A stretch of DNA of 32,019 nt from Dicyema japonicum (lineage: Eukaryota; Dicyemida; Rhombozoa; Dicyemidae), in NCBI GenBank assembly GCA_011109175.1, contig RDEW01000037.1, positions 159,557 through 191,575 on the forward strand, in the 5' to 3' direction. The position numbers and the translations under genes are program-made. The notes beneath the pieces are model-generated. The model was not told the DNA's origin and did not search any database. It saw nothing but the letters and a program-made list of their open reading frames with translations. This document shows, in pieces, positions 8,710-19,521 of the stretch (its first letter is position 1; every line of letters starts with the position of its first letter).

Positions 8710-10505
8710 ACGTGTTTCTTTTCTGTACAATGGTTAAGAAAAATATCTAAAAAGCAGAAGATACAAGAGAATATGCTTGCTCTAAAGCTTCTTACGTTCA
8801 ATGCTAGATGAATATTTATGCCTCAATTAAGAAATATTCTCTGTGATGACTTAGAAAGATATACATTGGCTGTATACAAGAGACGAAAATTACCTACTAT
8901 CTCAAAGAAAACCATGGAAAATATCGACTAATATGCCTACCCAGTGACTCAAAACACTATGGTCTTAAATTCACCATTCACAGAAAACTATAATCTGACA
9001 TCAGTGGCATTTGGCGGGTGAATGACAGGATCTGCGTAATACAGATCCGTCTGAACAACCAACGTTCCCCCTAAAAATACACTAACAATTATAAATGTAT
9101 ATGCACCACACTATGAAGAGTGGCAAAAAACCAGACCGAACTGGATGAAGCATTATCAAAGACGTACAATGAATATGAGTCGTCCTCACTTATATTCATT
9201 GCTGGTGATCTAAATACGAAAATTGGAACAAAAAAGAAGTCAGAAGATACCTTCATGGGAAGACACAGACGTGGGAAAAGAAACTTGCCTGGGACTATAC
9301 TTGGCCATTTCTGCTCGGCAAACAAATTGTTCTTGTGCAACACTGCATTCTCTCATCGTGCATTCCAAATAACCACTTGGATGGGCGAACGAAGAAACCC
9401 AGAAGGAAAATTAGTCCCTATATACAACCAAATTGATTATATTATATGCCGGATCAATGACAAATACTCTCTTATAAACGCACGCTCATACGAAGGTTCA
9501 ACAACTGTCAGCAATCACAGAATGGTTATTGTCACCTTCAGCCTGGCGAAACATCAAACATAAGAAACATAATAACATTACAAACTATAATATTGAGAAT
9601 ACAAGAAATGGATACGCAACGGAAAAAATGATCTCTAATCCAGATAATCATAAATTACCAAAAATACATCTGCTCTTATATGAAGGACCTAACACTAAGA
9701 ATTTCATGGGATCGCACAAAAAATATAATAAACGAAGCAGCAAGCCAGTACCTCGGCACGTGGGAGATGACCAGTATGGGTCGGACGATACATACAGAAC
9801 TAGCAAAAAAGTTAAAAGAAATCCATACAAGAAAACTAAACGAAAAAGACTATAACAAGAGAAAAGCCTTTCAGGGGGAGAGAGACCAAATCCGTAGAAA
9901 AATCAGGAGACTGGACAAGACACTCCACCAAGAACTGCTTCGCAAAATCAATAAAGTAACCAAACTAAAAGATAATTCACAAATGTATATGGCCGTTAGT
10001 TTACTACGCTACACAAACCGGAAGGAATGAATAATCATCAAAGACAAAAATGTCAAGACATTACTAAATACTGAAGAGCAAGCGGAGGCAATTCCAACAC
10101 ATTTTGAGAAAATTTTCAATGTGACTACAGCAATCCCCCCATTCAAAAGAAAGCCAAGACCATTGAAAGAACCAGAGAAGGAAGATCAACTGCTGATGCA
10201 GTCTGGAGTCACATATAGAGATGTGCAACACATCAAAGATATTGCAATGCCATCACATTCTGGGAATGATCTATCAAAAGCCTTTGACTCGGTTAACAGG
10301 AACAAATTGATGACAGTGCTGGATGGGTTTATTGACGAATCGAGTCTAAGAATGATTCAAATCCTTCTATCTAACACAGAGCTACTTGTGAGAATTGGAA
10401 AAACCTACTCAAGAAAATTTGAAAGAAAATTTGGAGCAAGCTAACTTTTTATCTTATATTTTTTGCTGCACATGCGGGGCTCTCGTAAACGTGCTAATAA
10501 TAATA
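8708..10505 (+). pseudogene. LINE family A copy: APE endonuclease to partial RT
   Basis: This is the most complete + strand copy. The endonuclease starts near 8776 (LKLLTFNAR), continues with QETKITYYLKE, SKHYGLKF and IWRVNDRICVIQI after several frameshifts, then 9120-9563 in one frame: LIFIAGDLNTKIGTK, FSHRAFQITTWM, IDYIICR and SNHRMV. These match the APE-type motifs GDxN, T(W), DYI and SDHR (here SNHR). A linker follows (9680-10030). Then come DLSKAFDSVNRNKLM (RT fingers) at 10121-10444 and an internal deletion removing the palm. The 3' end is 'tgctaataataataag' near 10491-10506, a (TAA)n tail. Multiple breaks make it inactive. Confidence 0.8.
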
Positions 10506-10509
10506 AGTC

Positions 10510-10660
10510 GCTTGGATGAATATTTTATCTTAGAGGCTTCGCGTTTCCGTGACCGGCCGAGGACACCACTGCCGGTTATCCTAGATGAAGAGCTCAGGAG
10601 GATTGGAAAGTGCCTTAAAGATTGCACGTGCTTTGTCATGATCTTGACATCGCGTATGTG
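10510..10660 (+). pseudogene. LINE family A, 3' coding fragment
   Basis: EYFILEASRFRDRPRTPLP and VILDEELRRIGKCLKD repeat the tail seen at 8507-8620 with about 85-90% identity by eye. It follows directly after the (TAA)n tail of the previous copy. After KCLKD the similarity is lost, so it is truncated at both sides. Confidence 0.6.
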
Positions 10661-10894
10661 CCTATAAAAATAATAACAAGTGGCTTTTTGTTCTTGTTTA
10701 TTTTTAATGATTTGGTCGAATCTTGGGAATTTGTTTCTAATTGCAATACAAATTTCATGTTTTGGATTCAAACAATTTCTGTATTTTTAATTGCCAAAAG
10801 AGAGCTGAATCCTGATTCACACAAATTTGCCATTGCAAATGGAACAAGTTCATATTCATTCTCTACCATCATATATTCACGTCCAGCTGCCGCC

Positions 10895-11570
10895 AACTAA
10901 ATTTTCAGCCAATTTTAACAATTTGTGGACGATCGCTTTTCGTTACGAGACATCCCAAAAATACTTGGAGACATTTTCGACTAACTCTGACTTTCTTAAA
11001 ATATGTGGAGGAACAATGCACAACGGCTTCTCGCAAAATTAACATACTGAAAGCTGTGTCAGGCCATTCTTTCGGTCAAATCAAAGAGAGGCTATCATAT
11101 ATAAATAATTCATTCGAACCACACTTATTTATTCAAGTCCTTGTTGGTCAACTTTTATCTCCCTCACTTCTTTCGACAAACTAAAAAAAGTCCAAAACAT
11201 CGTGATCAGAACAATTACCGGATGTCTCAAATCAACCCCTATTGATCATCTTCATAGGAAATTAAAAATTTTCCCCATTGCAGACCATACAGACCATCCC
11301 TGTCCTTCTCTATGCAAAATAAAAATTATTATGAAAACACAAACCTTTCTCGAATGCTATCATCCATCTCTTCCAGCCCCAATGTCCGGGATCGTCTAAA
11401 ACTGATAAATGATTTTGTTTCTAAGAGAACTATCCGAAAATAAAATACTACGTTGGCCCCCTCTTCAGATAAACCAATCATAATCTTCTCTTACGAGGGA
11501 CATCCAGATAAACCTGGCTCGTTTACGATGTGAGTACCACAGTCAAGAGCGGAGGCTCCCAGAAATCTGA
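10895..11570 (+). pseudogene. Jockey-like LINE RT, thumb and C-terminal end
   Basis: Scattered frames give RDIPKILGDIFD (K-I-L-G-x-x-x-D), ILKAVSGHSFGQIKERL, then VQNIVIRTITGCLKSTPIDH followed by LHRKLKIFPIADH. The last part is INLARLRCEYHSQERRLPE. This is the standard order of jockey-clade RT C-termini, ending in an RLRCxxH block. Frames break at least four times. A related minus-strand copy sits at 26791-27330. Confidence 0.65.
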
Positions 11571-11579
11571 CAGGTATAT

Positions 11580-12175
11580 TTGGTTCTGTGCCGAACTAGG
11601 AGATGTACCAGGACAAGAGAAGAGGTGACCAAAACTCCTTATTTCAAGAACTATTCTGTATTAAGCGCCTCCAGCTCAGTTAAGGGTGGTTTACTTATTC
11701 TTATACACATTTTCATTCCTTTTACTGATTCTTTAACTTTTATTAAATTTTTCATAGCTGAGGATCTTAATATTATAATTATATCTGAGGATCTTAATAT
11801 GGAAATTTCATTTATCCGGGTGAATAAATCCTGTTTCACTATTTTCAATACATTCCACTGATATTGTCTTCCTAACGTAATTCCACTTTTTCTATTGAAA
11901 GTTGAATCTTATGTGATGATTTTAATGTTCATCATACTGCATGGTTATCCTTCAACAAATCTGATAAACGTGGAATGCAAATTCTGCATGATATGGTGGT
12001 TTTAGTTGTTCTGAATAATCCTGTTCTACATACTCGTTGTGCTCTAAATTCTGATCATTCTAATTCTCAAATAATCGCTCTCAATGGAATGTCCTTTATG
12101 ATTTCCCTACTGACCCATTACTTACAACCATCAACATACAAAGAGGAGGATCACGAAGATGTATATAATTTATAA
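11580..12175 (+). pseudogene. Jockey-like LINE endonuclease fragment
   Basis: Frames show YFKNYSVLSASSSVKGGLLI and LIHIFIPF. These are followed by DFNVHHTAWLSFNKSDKRG, MQILHDMVVLVVLNNPVLHT and LNSDHS. The DFNxHHxxW, NNP and SDH boxes match the APE endonuclease of jockey elements. An insertion-like repeat 'ctgaggatcttaatat' (twice near 11758-11802) interrupts the domain. It lies after the C-terminal end of another copy, so this looks like a rearranged or nested insertion. Confidence 0.65.
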
Positions 12176-12419
12176 ACGTGGAAAGTGGGATTTTACAAAA
12201 ACGTTATATCGCGTACTATAACCTTTCTTGTATACCTGTTGCTCTTTTGATGTTGCTGTCGAGTTGTTCACAAACTGTCTAATTGCTGACAAAGAAAATT
12301 TATTGAAATTATTAATTTTTTCAAAGAACGTAGGAGGATCAAATCAATGAACTCTCGAGAGGGTAGAATATCTTTCTGAAATGAATAAACGTATTCTTAA
12401 AATACAATACCAATTAATG

Positions 12420-12955
12420 GAATGACTATACTCTCAATATACTGGATCCTGTGTCTTTTAGAGAACCTTCATTCAACTGGTCTCTCAATAAAAAATTGTG
12501 TTATCTTTCAGTTGCCAACTTATTAATGGGTGCGAAGATAAACCACCATCCTACCCCGAATGGACTCTGCTGTAAGACATCGCATGCTCTGAAACCACAA
12601 TCCTAATTACTCAACTTGTTGACAACTCTTAAAACTCGAATGAAAAAAAGGACCTGACGGTCTTTCCATACACCATTTTAAAATCTAGGACCGATTGGAC
12701 TTTATGTTTTAACCGATTTAAGGGAACACCCAATTAATCACGGACCAGTACCTATGCTCTGGAAGAAATCCACAATTATTCCCATTTTGAAGCCTAATGA
12801 GACCCTTCTGATCCTTCTTATCTTCCAATTTTCCTTTTGTCTGTTGTTTCGAAGATTGCTGAGTAATACTATTTTTAATAAAACCGTATTTATCATTTTC
12901 CAAACCCCAACATGTCTTTATCATCCGATTACAACCTCGAATTGTAAATTATAAA
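12420..12955 (+). pseudogene. Jockey-like LINE, RT N-terminal fragment
   Basis: The fragment contains GPDGLSIHHFK, LGPIGLYVLTDLRE and PVPMLWKKSTIIPILKPNE across two frames. This is the RT fingers entry (GPDG...LK...W..a.IIPI.KP). It probably continues the endonuclease fragment at 11580-12175, as order and spacing fit one decayed element. The palm is absent. Confidence 0.65.
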
Positions 12956-12959
12956 GAAA

Positions 12960-13480
12960 ATGATGCTATTTCGTGCCAGCTGATAGATTCTTGCACGTGT
13001 TTCGAAAGATGATTTCGAAAAAACAATAAAACTCAAAATATCAACAGTCTGTTAAAGCTGCACAGAAATTATAGTTTCCGAAACATGAAGAGAAATTGGT
13101 AGAATTGATGGAGGTAGTAGAGTCTATAGAAAAATCAACTTTCTAGGTGGCTTTCTGAAAATATAGTTTCTTTTTAAAATATAACGGGTTTTTTTAAATC
13201 CATGGATATTGGGATTATAAAATCTTTCGAGAGTAATTATACAATACTCAGTCTATTTGACAGAATTATTATTATTATTAATAGCACTTTCGAAGAACCA
13301 AATATGTAATTTATTTAATTAAGGTTCCGCTTGTGCCGTATTTTTCTTCAGGTTATTCTTTCTTCCACAGGTTATTCGGTTGAGCTGGTGACGTGGCTCT
13401 ATTGCACACGTCTTTTTCATGCTTTTCTTGGGGATCTTTCACAGAATTATTGGAAACTCATAATATTTCGGTATATAATT
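12960..13480. other. No gene recognised; contains a LINE-A 5' end signature
   Basis: AT-rich sequence. At 13389-13400 it carries TGACGTGGCTCT, the same signature found just upstream of family A endonucleases at 8708 and 16842. No endonuclease follows here, so it would be an isolated 5' fragment. Confidence 0.4.
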
Positions 13481-13481
13481 C

Positions 13482-13850
13482 TTACAAGAAATGGAATTTA
13501 AAAGATACGGTCTTTTTTACAAAAATGACTTGGGAAGACATATTGGAAGAAACGATAAGGAATTGATTCAAAATTTTAAATAACTCCAATAACGAAAATC
13601 TTGAAATTGATAGAACAAACGTTAACGATCCTTTTATAGTTGAAGATTTTATAAACATTGTATACACGGAGAATGAAACATTTAATGAAAATTCTTTAGG
13701 ATTCGGAAAATAGTGAACAAGAATAAAAAAAATACCTGTAGATATTGTAGTTAGATTAACTGCAATAGAAAGGGAACTCTTTGACAATGTTGAAAATGAA
13801 GTTTCTCTAATTTCTTTAACAAGGCATTTTTAAAAATTATTTGTTCATTG
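13482..13850 (+). pseudogene. Decayed coding segment, possibly a DNA-transposon tail
   Basis: The + strand has broken frames rich in Glu, Asp and Asn: MTWEDILEE, NNSNNENLEIDRTNVND, EDFINIVYTENETFNE, then VVRLTAIERELFDNVENEV. Acidic tails of this type close pogo/Tigger transposases, but there is no diagnostic motif. The opposite strand ORF (13482-13787) is hydrophobic and is most simply a shadow. Confidence 0.25.
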
Positions 13851-15990
13851 TTCTTAAAGATTATTGATTTTTTCAAATTGGCCACAAAATTCTAAGGAAA
13901 AAATGGCAAATATGCTAGGGTCGACTGTAATAACTTTTAGAAGCAAAAACACTTAGTGATTTTGTACAGTATTGATTCCAAAGTAAGATGAGATGATACG
14001 ACCATTCCATACTCTAATATCTCCGAACAGGCTAGATAGTATCTTAGTATAGTAAAATTTTATTTTTATCAATCGTTGCTGCTATTAAGAGCAAAATTCC
14101 GTATATTAAATACGATATCTATGCTTGATGTGGTCAGGGGATCTATTCGGAAGGAAAGTTAGAGAAAACATTATTTTTAGACGCCGAAGGTTGGTTTGAG
14201 TTGTTTGTTCGTAGGTGAAGGTGGATTAAGGGTGGTACGGGTTTTTCCTTCGTTTAGTTTAGAACGAATGTCCTTTTGAGGCGGAGAGCTTTTACTTCAC
14301 TTTTCGAGCTCCGAGTTCCTGGTATCTGACTATAAATTGATAATCAGGAAAGTGAATCCCATCCATGAAAGTGCCGGTGTTGTTATTTATGTACGAGAAC
14401 CTTTTCTAATATATTCACGATAAAGGCTAAGCGCGTATGGTGCAAAACTGAACAGACATACCAAGTTTTTTATTGAGATTACCTAATGGTATCATCGATT
14501 GTATTGGAAAGCGCCTAGACGGCCTTCGGGAATCTACCGGAATAGTCCATGAAGAACAGTGTTTGGAAATTAGACGTAAATCTTTGTATATAGTGAAAAA
14601 AAATCTTTGTATATAGAATTCCTGCATGCGCAAGAGATTCCTCTTACACAGTCTAAGGCAGAAATGGTAGTACTATGCTTCAAGTACGCGACTTAAGAGT
14701 ATCGCATACCGGAGTAGCTACTGCAAGATAAAATAAAAATTTAGTGTTTCCGATTATTGACCGAGGAACATTTTTTGAAATAATGTCAATTTTGTAAAAG
14801 CCAGTTACACCAATTTAAAATGAGATACAATTTAATTATCCCCGAATACACCAAGAATAAAAGTTGATAATTAACAATTAATTTAGTGTGTACCATATAC
14901 TCAGAGATAAGTCCTTCTAAGTTCATCAGAACCAAAATAAGAAAACTATCAGTTTTTTGCAGAAACCCCTCTAAGGAGTTGAATAACAATTGATCCTTTG
15001 AACAAAGACATATACATAGAAATTAGTTGGAAGAAGTAAATCAACCTTTGATATATCTTTTAATCTGCGAAGGAGTGAGTTCTGCCTAAGCAGAGGGTTA
15101 TATAATGGAAACCTCACTACTCTTCGGTGGAAGGATTAAAAAACTGGAAAATGGGGTTGTTATCTAAAGAAAAACTGGTCTCTACTTCTAAAGTTGATTA
15201 ATTTTCCAACAAATTTAATCCAGTTGTCAGGTTGGCTCGACGTTCCTCACTTGATCCTACACAATAGGTACATAAACATTCACTAAAAACAGTTTTCTTT
15301 TTATCCAAAGATCTCAGTTATTTCCCATTTTATTTGTAATGAATTATCTTGATTCTTTACCAACTACGAATGCTATTAGCAAAAATATTAATGATATTGT
15401 ACATAGTATTGCAATCAGTCGAGAAAATCTATAATTATATGAAATTTATTTTAATCTGGAAAAACTTTAAAATGTTATATGAGGTAATTATGTTACTTGT
15501 TCTCATTCACGATTGCGTATTGATTGAGGAATCGATAATGATTAGTTGAGGGAAATTAATTACCATAAGTCTTAAATGAAATTAATAACGATATTTTAAA
15601 TAATATTTCGTTTTTTATGAACTTTTAAATCAAAAGTAAATGATAATATTGTAGGCATAAAAACGACCTTGTAAGGGTATATTGAAAAAATGAAATTATC
15701 ATAAACATTGAAAACAAAAATATTTAATCTCCTTTTTTCTGTCAGTGAACCTTATGTTGAAAAAACAATAAATATACTCATAAAAGTAACCATAAAATAA
15801 ACATAAATGTAATAATAGAGATCGTCACATAAAGTAGGCTTTTTTAGTTTTCGTAGAATTTATCTTATTAACTACCCTAAACTGTTCTCGAGTGTTTAAA
15901 GTGAAGCTGGCATATATAATAATTTTCAAATAGGAAATGTCTAATAATTAGAACAATTTTATAACAGTTAAAATTATTGCACTTAACATA
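13851..15990. other. No gene recognised; long AT-rich stretch
   Basis: Only short ORFs with biased composition occur. Around 14500-14580 a frame reads KRLDGLRESTGIVHEEQCLE. A related 'tagtccaygargaac' sequence occurs near 19252, so this may be an unclassified repeat family. A short direct repeat 'aatctttgtatatag' occurs twice near 14578-14617. I see nothing further in 14640-15990. Confidence 0.35.
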
Positions 15991-16053
15991 GCATGCCATT
16001 TAAAATAATTATAAAAATTTTAATTTTTGAAAAAAGAAAACAAGCAAAGTCAG

Positions 16054-16432
16054 TTAAGAGGCCAGGATTGCGACTAATCACCACCATTTTCAGCCTTACC
16101 CAGGGTCCTTCGAGGGGCTTGAATCTCTTCGAAGTAAGCCTTTGTCCGATACTGGATCTTCCACAAATCCAAATACTTCATATCTTTATATGCTTTATTT
16201 AATGTAATTTTTATTCTGCTGCGAATCTGAGCAGAATAGTTCAAAACCATTGTTCTTAATAATTGTAGATGTAGTGCTAATTGATTGTGTTAGTATAATT
16301 CCCTCACATTCAAAAGAACTAATTATATCACATAAGACATTATTTGTTGTAGCACTTTTAAATGTCTTTGAAAGGAGCTGTCTCATTGAGCGCATTTCCT
16401 TGCAAAGTATCAGGGGAAATTTGTTCTCAACT
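16054..16432 (-). CDS. Unrecognised gene fragment with two mini-introns (3' end)
   Basis: On the - strand, removing 16277-16307 (31 nt, contains TACTAAC) and 16074-16099 (26 nt, GTAAGG donor) joins three frames. The product ends with LRTMVLNYSAQIRSRI, NKAYKDMKYLDLWKIQYR, KAYFEEIQAPRRTLVAILAS and TAA at 16054-16056. About 106 residues are read back to an acceptor-like 'ctctcag' at 16433-16439. It is helical and basic, with no signal peptide or motif I recognise. A possible upstream exon on the same strand, about 16590-16720 (FKILTNLMGFMQYWSC), could not be joined. Splice signals like those of the named genes suggest a host gene rather than a transposon, but it could be a broken copy. Confidence 0.5.
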
Positions 16433-16841
16433 CTGAGAGCAGCCAGTAATAGTTAACTGTTAGTTTTTAAATTTATTTTGGTCTTTTTAAAAAAAATTTC
16501 TTTGATGAATCGAAGAGCATCTTAGAATATATTGATTTAGTGTCAAGACGTGAAATCAAACAAGTTTTATATTAATTGATTGTGGTTAAAAGTTTATAGC
16601 ATACTTAAGCAATTAATGAAAATACAGCTCCAGTACTGCATGAACCCCATGAGATTTGTCAGAATCTTGAAAGACGATCTTTGCCTAATCACCTCCTTCC
16701 TCCTAAGGCTGTGATCGATAGTGTTGACCACTCAGATAAATGCGAGTGAATGACTTGAATAAATTTTCAAAATTGTATATATCCCAAAATAATTCATAAT
16801 CATGCTAAAAATAATTCATAATCATTACTTGTTTGAACTGG

Positions 16842-17215
16842 TGACGTGGTTCTGAATTATTATGTCTATTTCACACATAACAATTGATCTCTTTACATTG
16901 GCGTCATTCAACGTCTGTGGATTGAAAGAAAAACATAAAAGGGGGATTTAATAAGTGACTTAATATTATACAAAGTCACTATATGCAGTATACAGGAGAC
17001 TAAAGTGAAGGATGCAGTTGAAGAGAAATACGGAGAGTTTAGACTTATACTACTAGACTCCGAATGCAACCACTACGGACTTGGCTTTGCTATACATAAA
17101 TGTCTTGATGGGAGAATCCACAGAGTGTGGAGAGTTAATGACAGAATAGCAGTACTCCAGATTAATAGTGGGAGGACTAATAATTCTTTTATATCCATAA
17201 TTAATATCTACGAAT
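16842..17215 (+). pseudogene. LINE family A endonuclease, 5' fragment
   Basis: It starts with the family signature TGACGTGGTTCT. Then it reads FTLASFNVCGLKEKHKRG, CSIQETKV, and 17005-17215: LILLDSECNHYGLGFAIHK, RIHRVWRVNDRIAVLQI and ISIINIY. It lacks the GDxN and SDH boxes, which are present in the copy at 8708. Stops and a frameshift break the first part. It is joined at about 17215 directly to a later part of the same element. Confidence 0.75.
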
Positions 17216-17221
17216 TCCGAA

Positions 17222-17448
17222 TTCGATACGCCTGCTAGAAAATGCACCTGCGGAGCTTGAGAAATGGTTTCTCAGCGTAAATGTTAACAAAACTGAAATT
17301 ACGGAAATCAAATCAGAAGACGATATTACCCATGAAAGATGGAGACATACTAATAAGCTTGGCTCTCTACTAGGAGACGCTGAAGATGTACTAAGGAGGA
17401 AAACACTGGCAAATGCGGCAATGGCTAAACTGAAGAAAGGATGACTAA
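17222..17448 (+). pseudogene. LINE family A RT palm/thumb fragment
   Basis: The frame reads LLENAPAELEKWFLSVNVNK, TEITEIKSEDDIT, and HTNKLGSLLGDAEDVLRRK. This matches 28776-29203 (read on the other strand) almost residue for residue. Everything between the endonuclease start and this segment is missing, so the copy is an internal deletion. It runs into an assembly gap. Confidence 0.75.
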
Positions 17449-17481
17449 NNNNNNNNNNNNNNNNNNNNNNNNNNNNNNNNN
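17449..17481. other. Assembly gap (33 N)
   Basis: The run of N lies directly after the family A RT fragment. An ORF read through it on the - strand is not meaningful. Confidence 1.
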
Positions 17482-18205
17482 GAGAGCTCAAACTACTGTA
17501 TGGTGCTCCATTCAAAGTTATACCTATATGTGAGACGATGTCGTTTCGAATTAAGAGGAGAAAGGTTTAGAAGCGATTAGTAATTTTATAGCATTCAAAT
17601 GACTTATAATAATAGTATTCACTCAAAACGTACGATAATAATAAGTCTTTTTTTATCTTTTAGGAAAATAGCTACAAGTTCCTCTAACGTTCAAGATTTG
17701 AATATTACATAAATTTTATTGAGAGTCCATTATTTTCTTTATTTAACCAAAAAGTGGAACAAGAGGCTACAAATATCTTGAGAGGATAAAGATATTTTGT
17801 AAAGATTACCACCTCAACATTACCGTAACTAACGGCGTTAAAAAGACAGTATTTAAAATTGTATCTCTTTGAAATCCATAATCTCACATATGTTATCAGA
17901 ATCATTGCTAATTATGGTAGGTTGGGGATTCAGATATTCAAGGTATCTGGAAGGAATTTAGTAAAGAGGAGTCGTCGTATATTTGTGAAATTAGGGCAAA
18001 TCAATTAAAATTGGATATTAACTTTGTGATGCAATCAAAATTCTAGGAATCAATAATTATCCATTTTTCAAATGAATTGACTTGCTAATGTCGAAAAGTT
18101 TGGTTTTGTATGATTCATGAGATCTCAGAATTGTACATCAATTGTAATATTTATAGGGAACTCAACCATTACAAGCAGTCGGAGACTATGGTAGACAAAT
18201 AATTA
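17482..18205. other. No gene recognised
   Basis: AT-rich sequence. A 'gataataataag' stretch near 17630 resembles the LINE family A (TAA)n tail and may mark the end of the preceding copy. No reading frame can be assigned. Confidence 0.35.
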
Positions 18206-18207
18206 AC

Positions 18208-18750
18208 CTTAGAAACTAAAATAAAAATATGTTCTGTTGGAATTTGTGGGTCTGATCTAACATTGTGGAAAAATAATAAAATAGGAAGCGAAAAGAATGT
18301 TCGACCTTTTCGAATTGGGTATGAATCTGCTAAAAGAGGTTGGAATAAATGTAACAATTATAAAATTTGGTAGTCCATTAAAGCATTTTGAGGAGATCGA
18401 GTCGCCATTGAAACTTTTTTTTAGCAACATTAAGGTATAGGTTCTTCCACAAGTCCAGAGCTCCCGATTGTGTCATAGATTCAGTCCTGAACCTTTATTG
18501 AATTAGAAATCGTTTGTTGATGATAATTCGTGTAAAGTTTATCTTTCTATTTTTGTTTATTAAGATATTGTGTAATATGTGTACTTATTACATTTCACTG
18601 CAATTAATGCGGTTTTGTGGTTATTCCAAATTAATCCATGAGGTTTCTAACGGATCTGTAAAACTGTACTTATCTCACTACTCGTTGGACTATTATAGAT
18701 CGTTGAATATCAGTGAAGAATCTGATTGTCACCATGAATCAGACGCTTGA
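18208..18750 (+). pseudogene. Sorbitol-dehydrogenase-like relic (zinc ADH superfamily)
   Basis: The frame reads KIKICSVGICGSDLTLWKNN and then IGYESAK. It matches the N-terminal zinc site of sorbitol dehydrogenases (SVGICGSDxHxW...GHE). The His of GHE has become Tyr. After a frame slip, FGSPLKHFE and, one base out of frame, GDRVAIE give the VGSxVKHLxxGDRVAIE block. A compressed ATLRYRFFHKSR...PDCVIDSVL (about 18427-18490) and HEVSNGSVKL...HYSLDYYRSL (about 18630-18720) could be the later blocks. Frameshifts, a lost zinc ligand and deletions indicate a dead copy. The first two blocks are the strong evidence; the later ones are tentative. Confidence 0.55.
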
Positions 18751-19520
18751 TGTACTAAACGAAAAAATAAATAATATTTATTATCTAACTATAAGTTATC
18801 CTGGAAGATGGGCTTTGTTTCCCATTGGATTCGTCAAAGTCATATACGGAAATGATTGGGGATAAATCTCACAGTTCTCCTAAATGAAACAATTTCTATT
18901 TCTAAAAAACAAATATTAATACTAATCAAACACAAATCATAATAATCCATTAACTTAGTCTATCAACCTTCTACCAATTAGCTTGGAAGGTAATCTGTTG
19001 TAGGTTGAGGTGATGACGTAGCTCTGATGCATTATGACAGTTTGAGTAAGCTAACGTTGTAATCCATCTGGAATAACTTGGTAGGTCTTACTTAAAGAAC
19101 TGAAACAGCATTTTAGAAAACACGTGATCTTAGTAATTAAATTTAATTGAAAATTATTGGAGCTAAAATGCGGTTTGTGGGAATAAAACTGTTTTCTATT
19201 ATCCTCCTGAATTGTAAGTTGCACAAGAGGATTCGTACGACGTGAGGCGGATAGTCCACGAGGAACGACGTTGAAAGTTACACGATCTCAAGGGTTCTCT
19301 TTATGTGAGTTGTATATGGATAGTTCTATTTACTTCCAACTGCCTCAAATACTCCCTTTGGGATGTAGTAATGATACAACCTCATCACATACGGAATAAC
19401 ATGGACCTTGCATATTTTGATTTTTATATTTTGAATACAAAAATTAATCAAAGACTAAAATAAATTATTTTTAAAACGATAATTGAAATAGTAAATAATC
19501 AACTATTTTTCAATCAGTTA
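18751..19520. other. No gene recognised; contains a LINE-A-like 5' signature
   Basis: TGACGTAGCTCT at 19014-19025 is a variant of the family A 5' signature, without a following endonuclease. Near 19250 a 'tagtccacgaggaac' segment resembles one at 14540. Nothing else is assignable. Confidence 0.35.
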
Positions 19521-19521
19521 A

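Noticed and set aside
17201-17515. 104-codon - strand ORF spanning the N gap
   Set aside because: It is read through 33 unknown bases and lies antisense to the LINE family A RT fragment.
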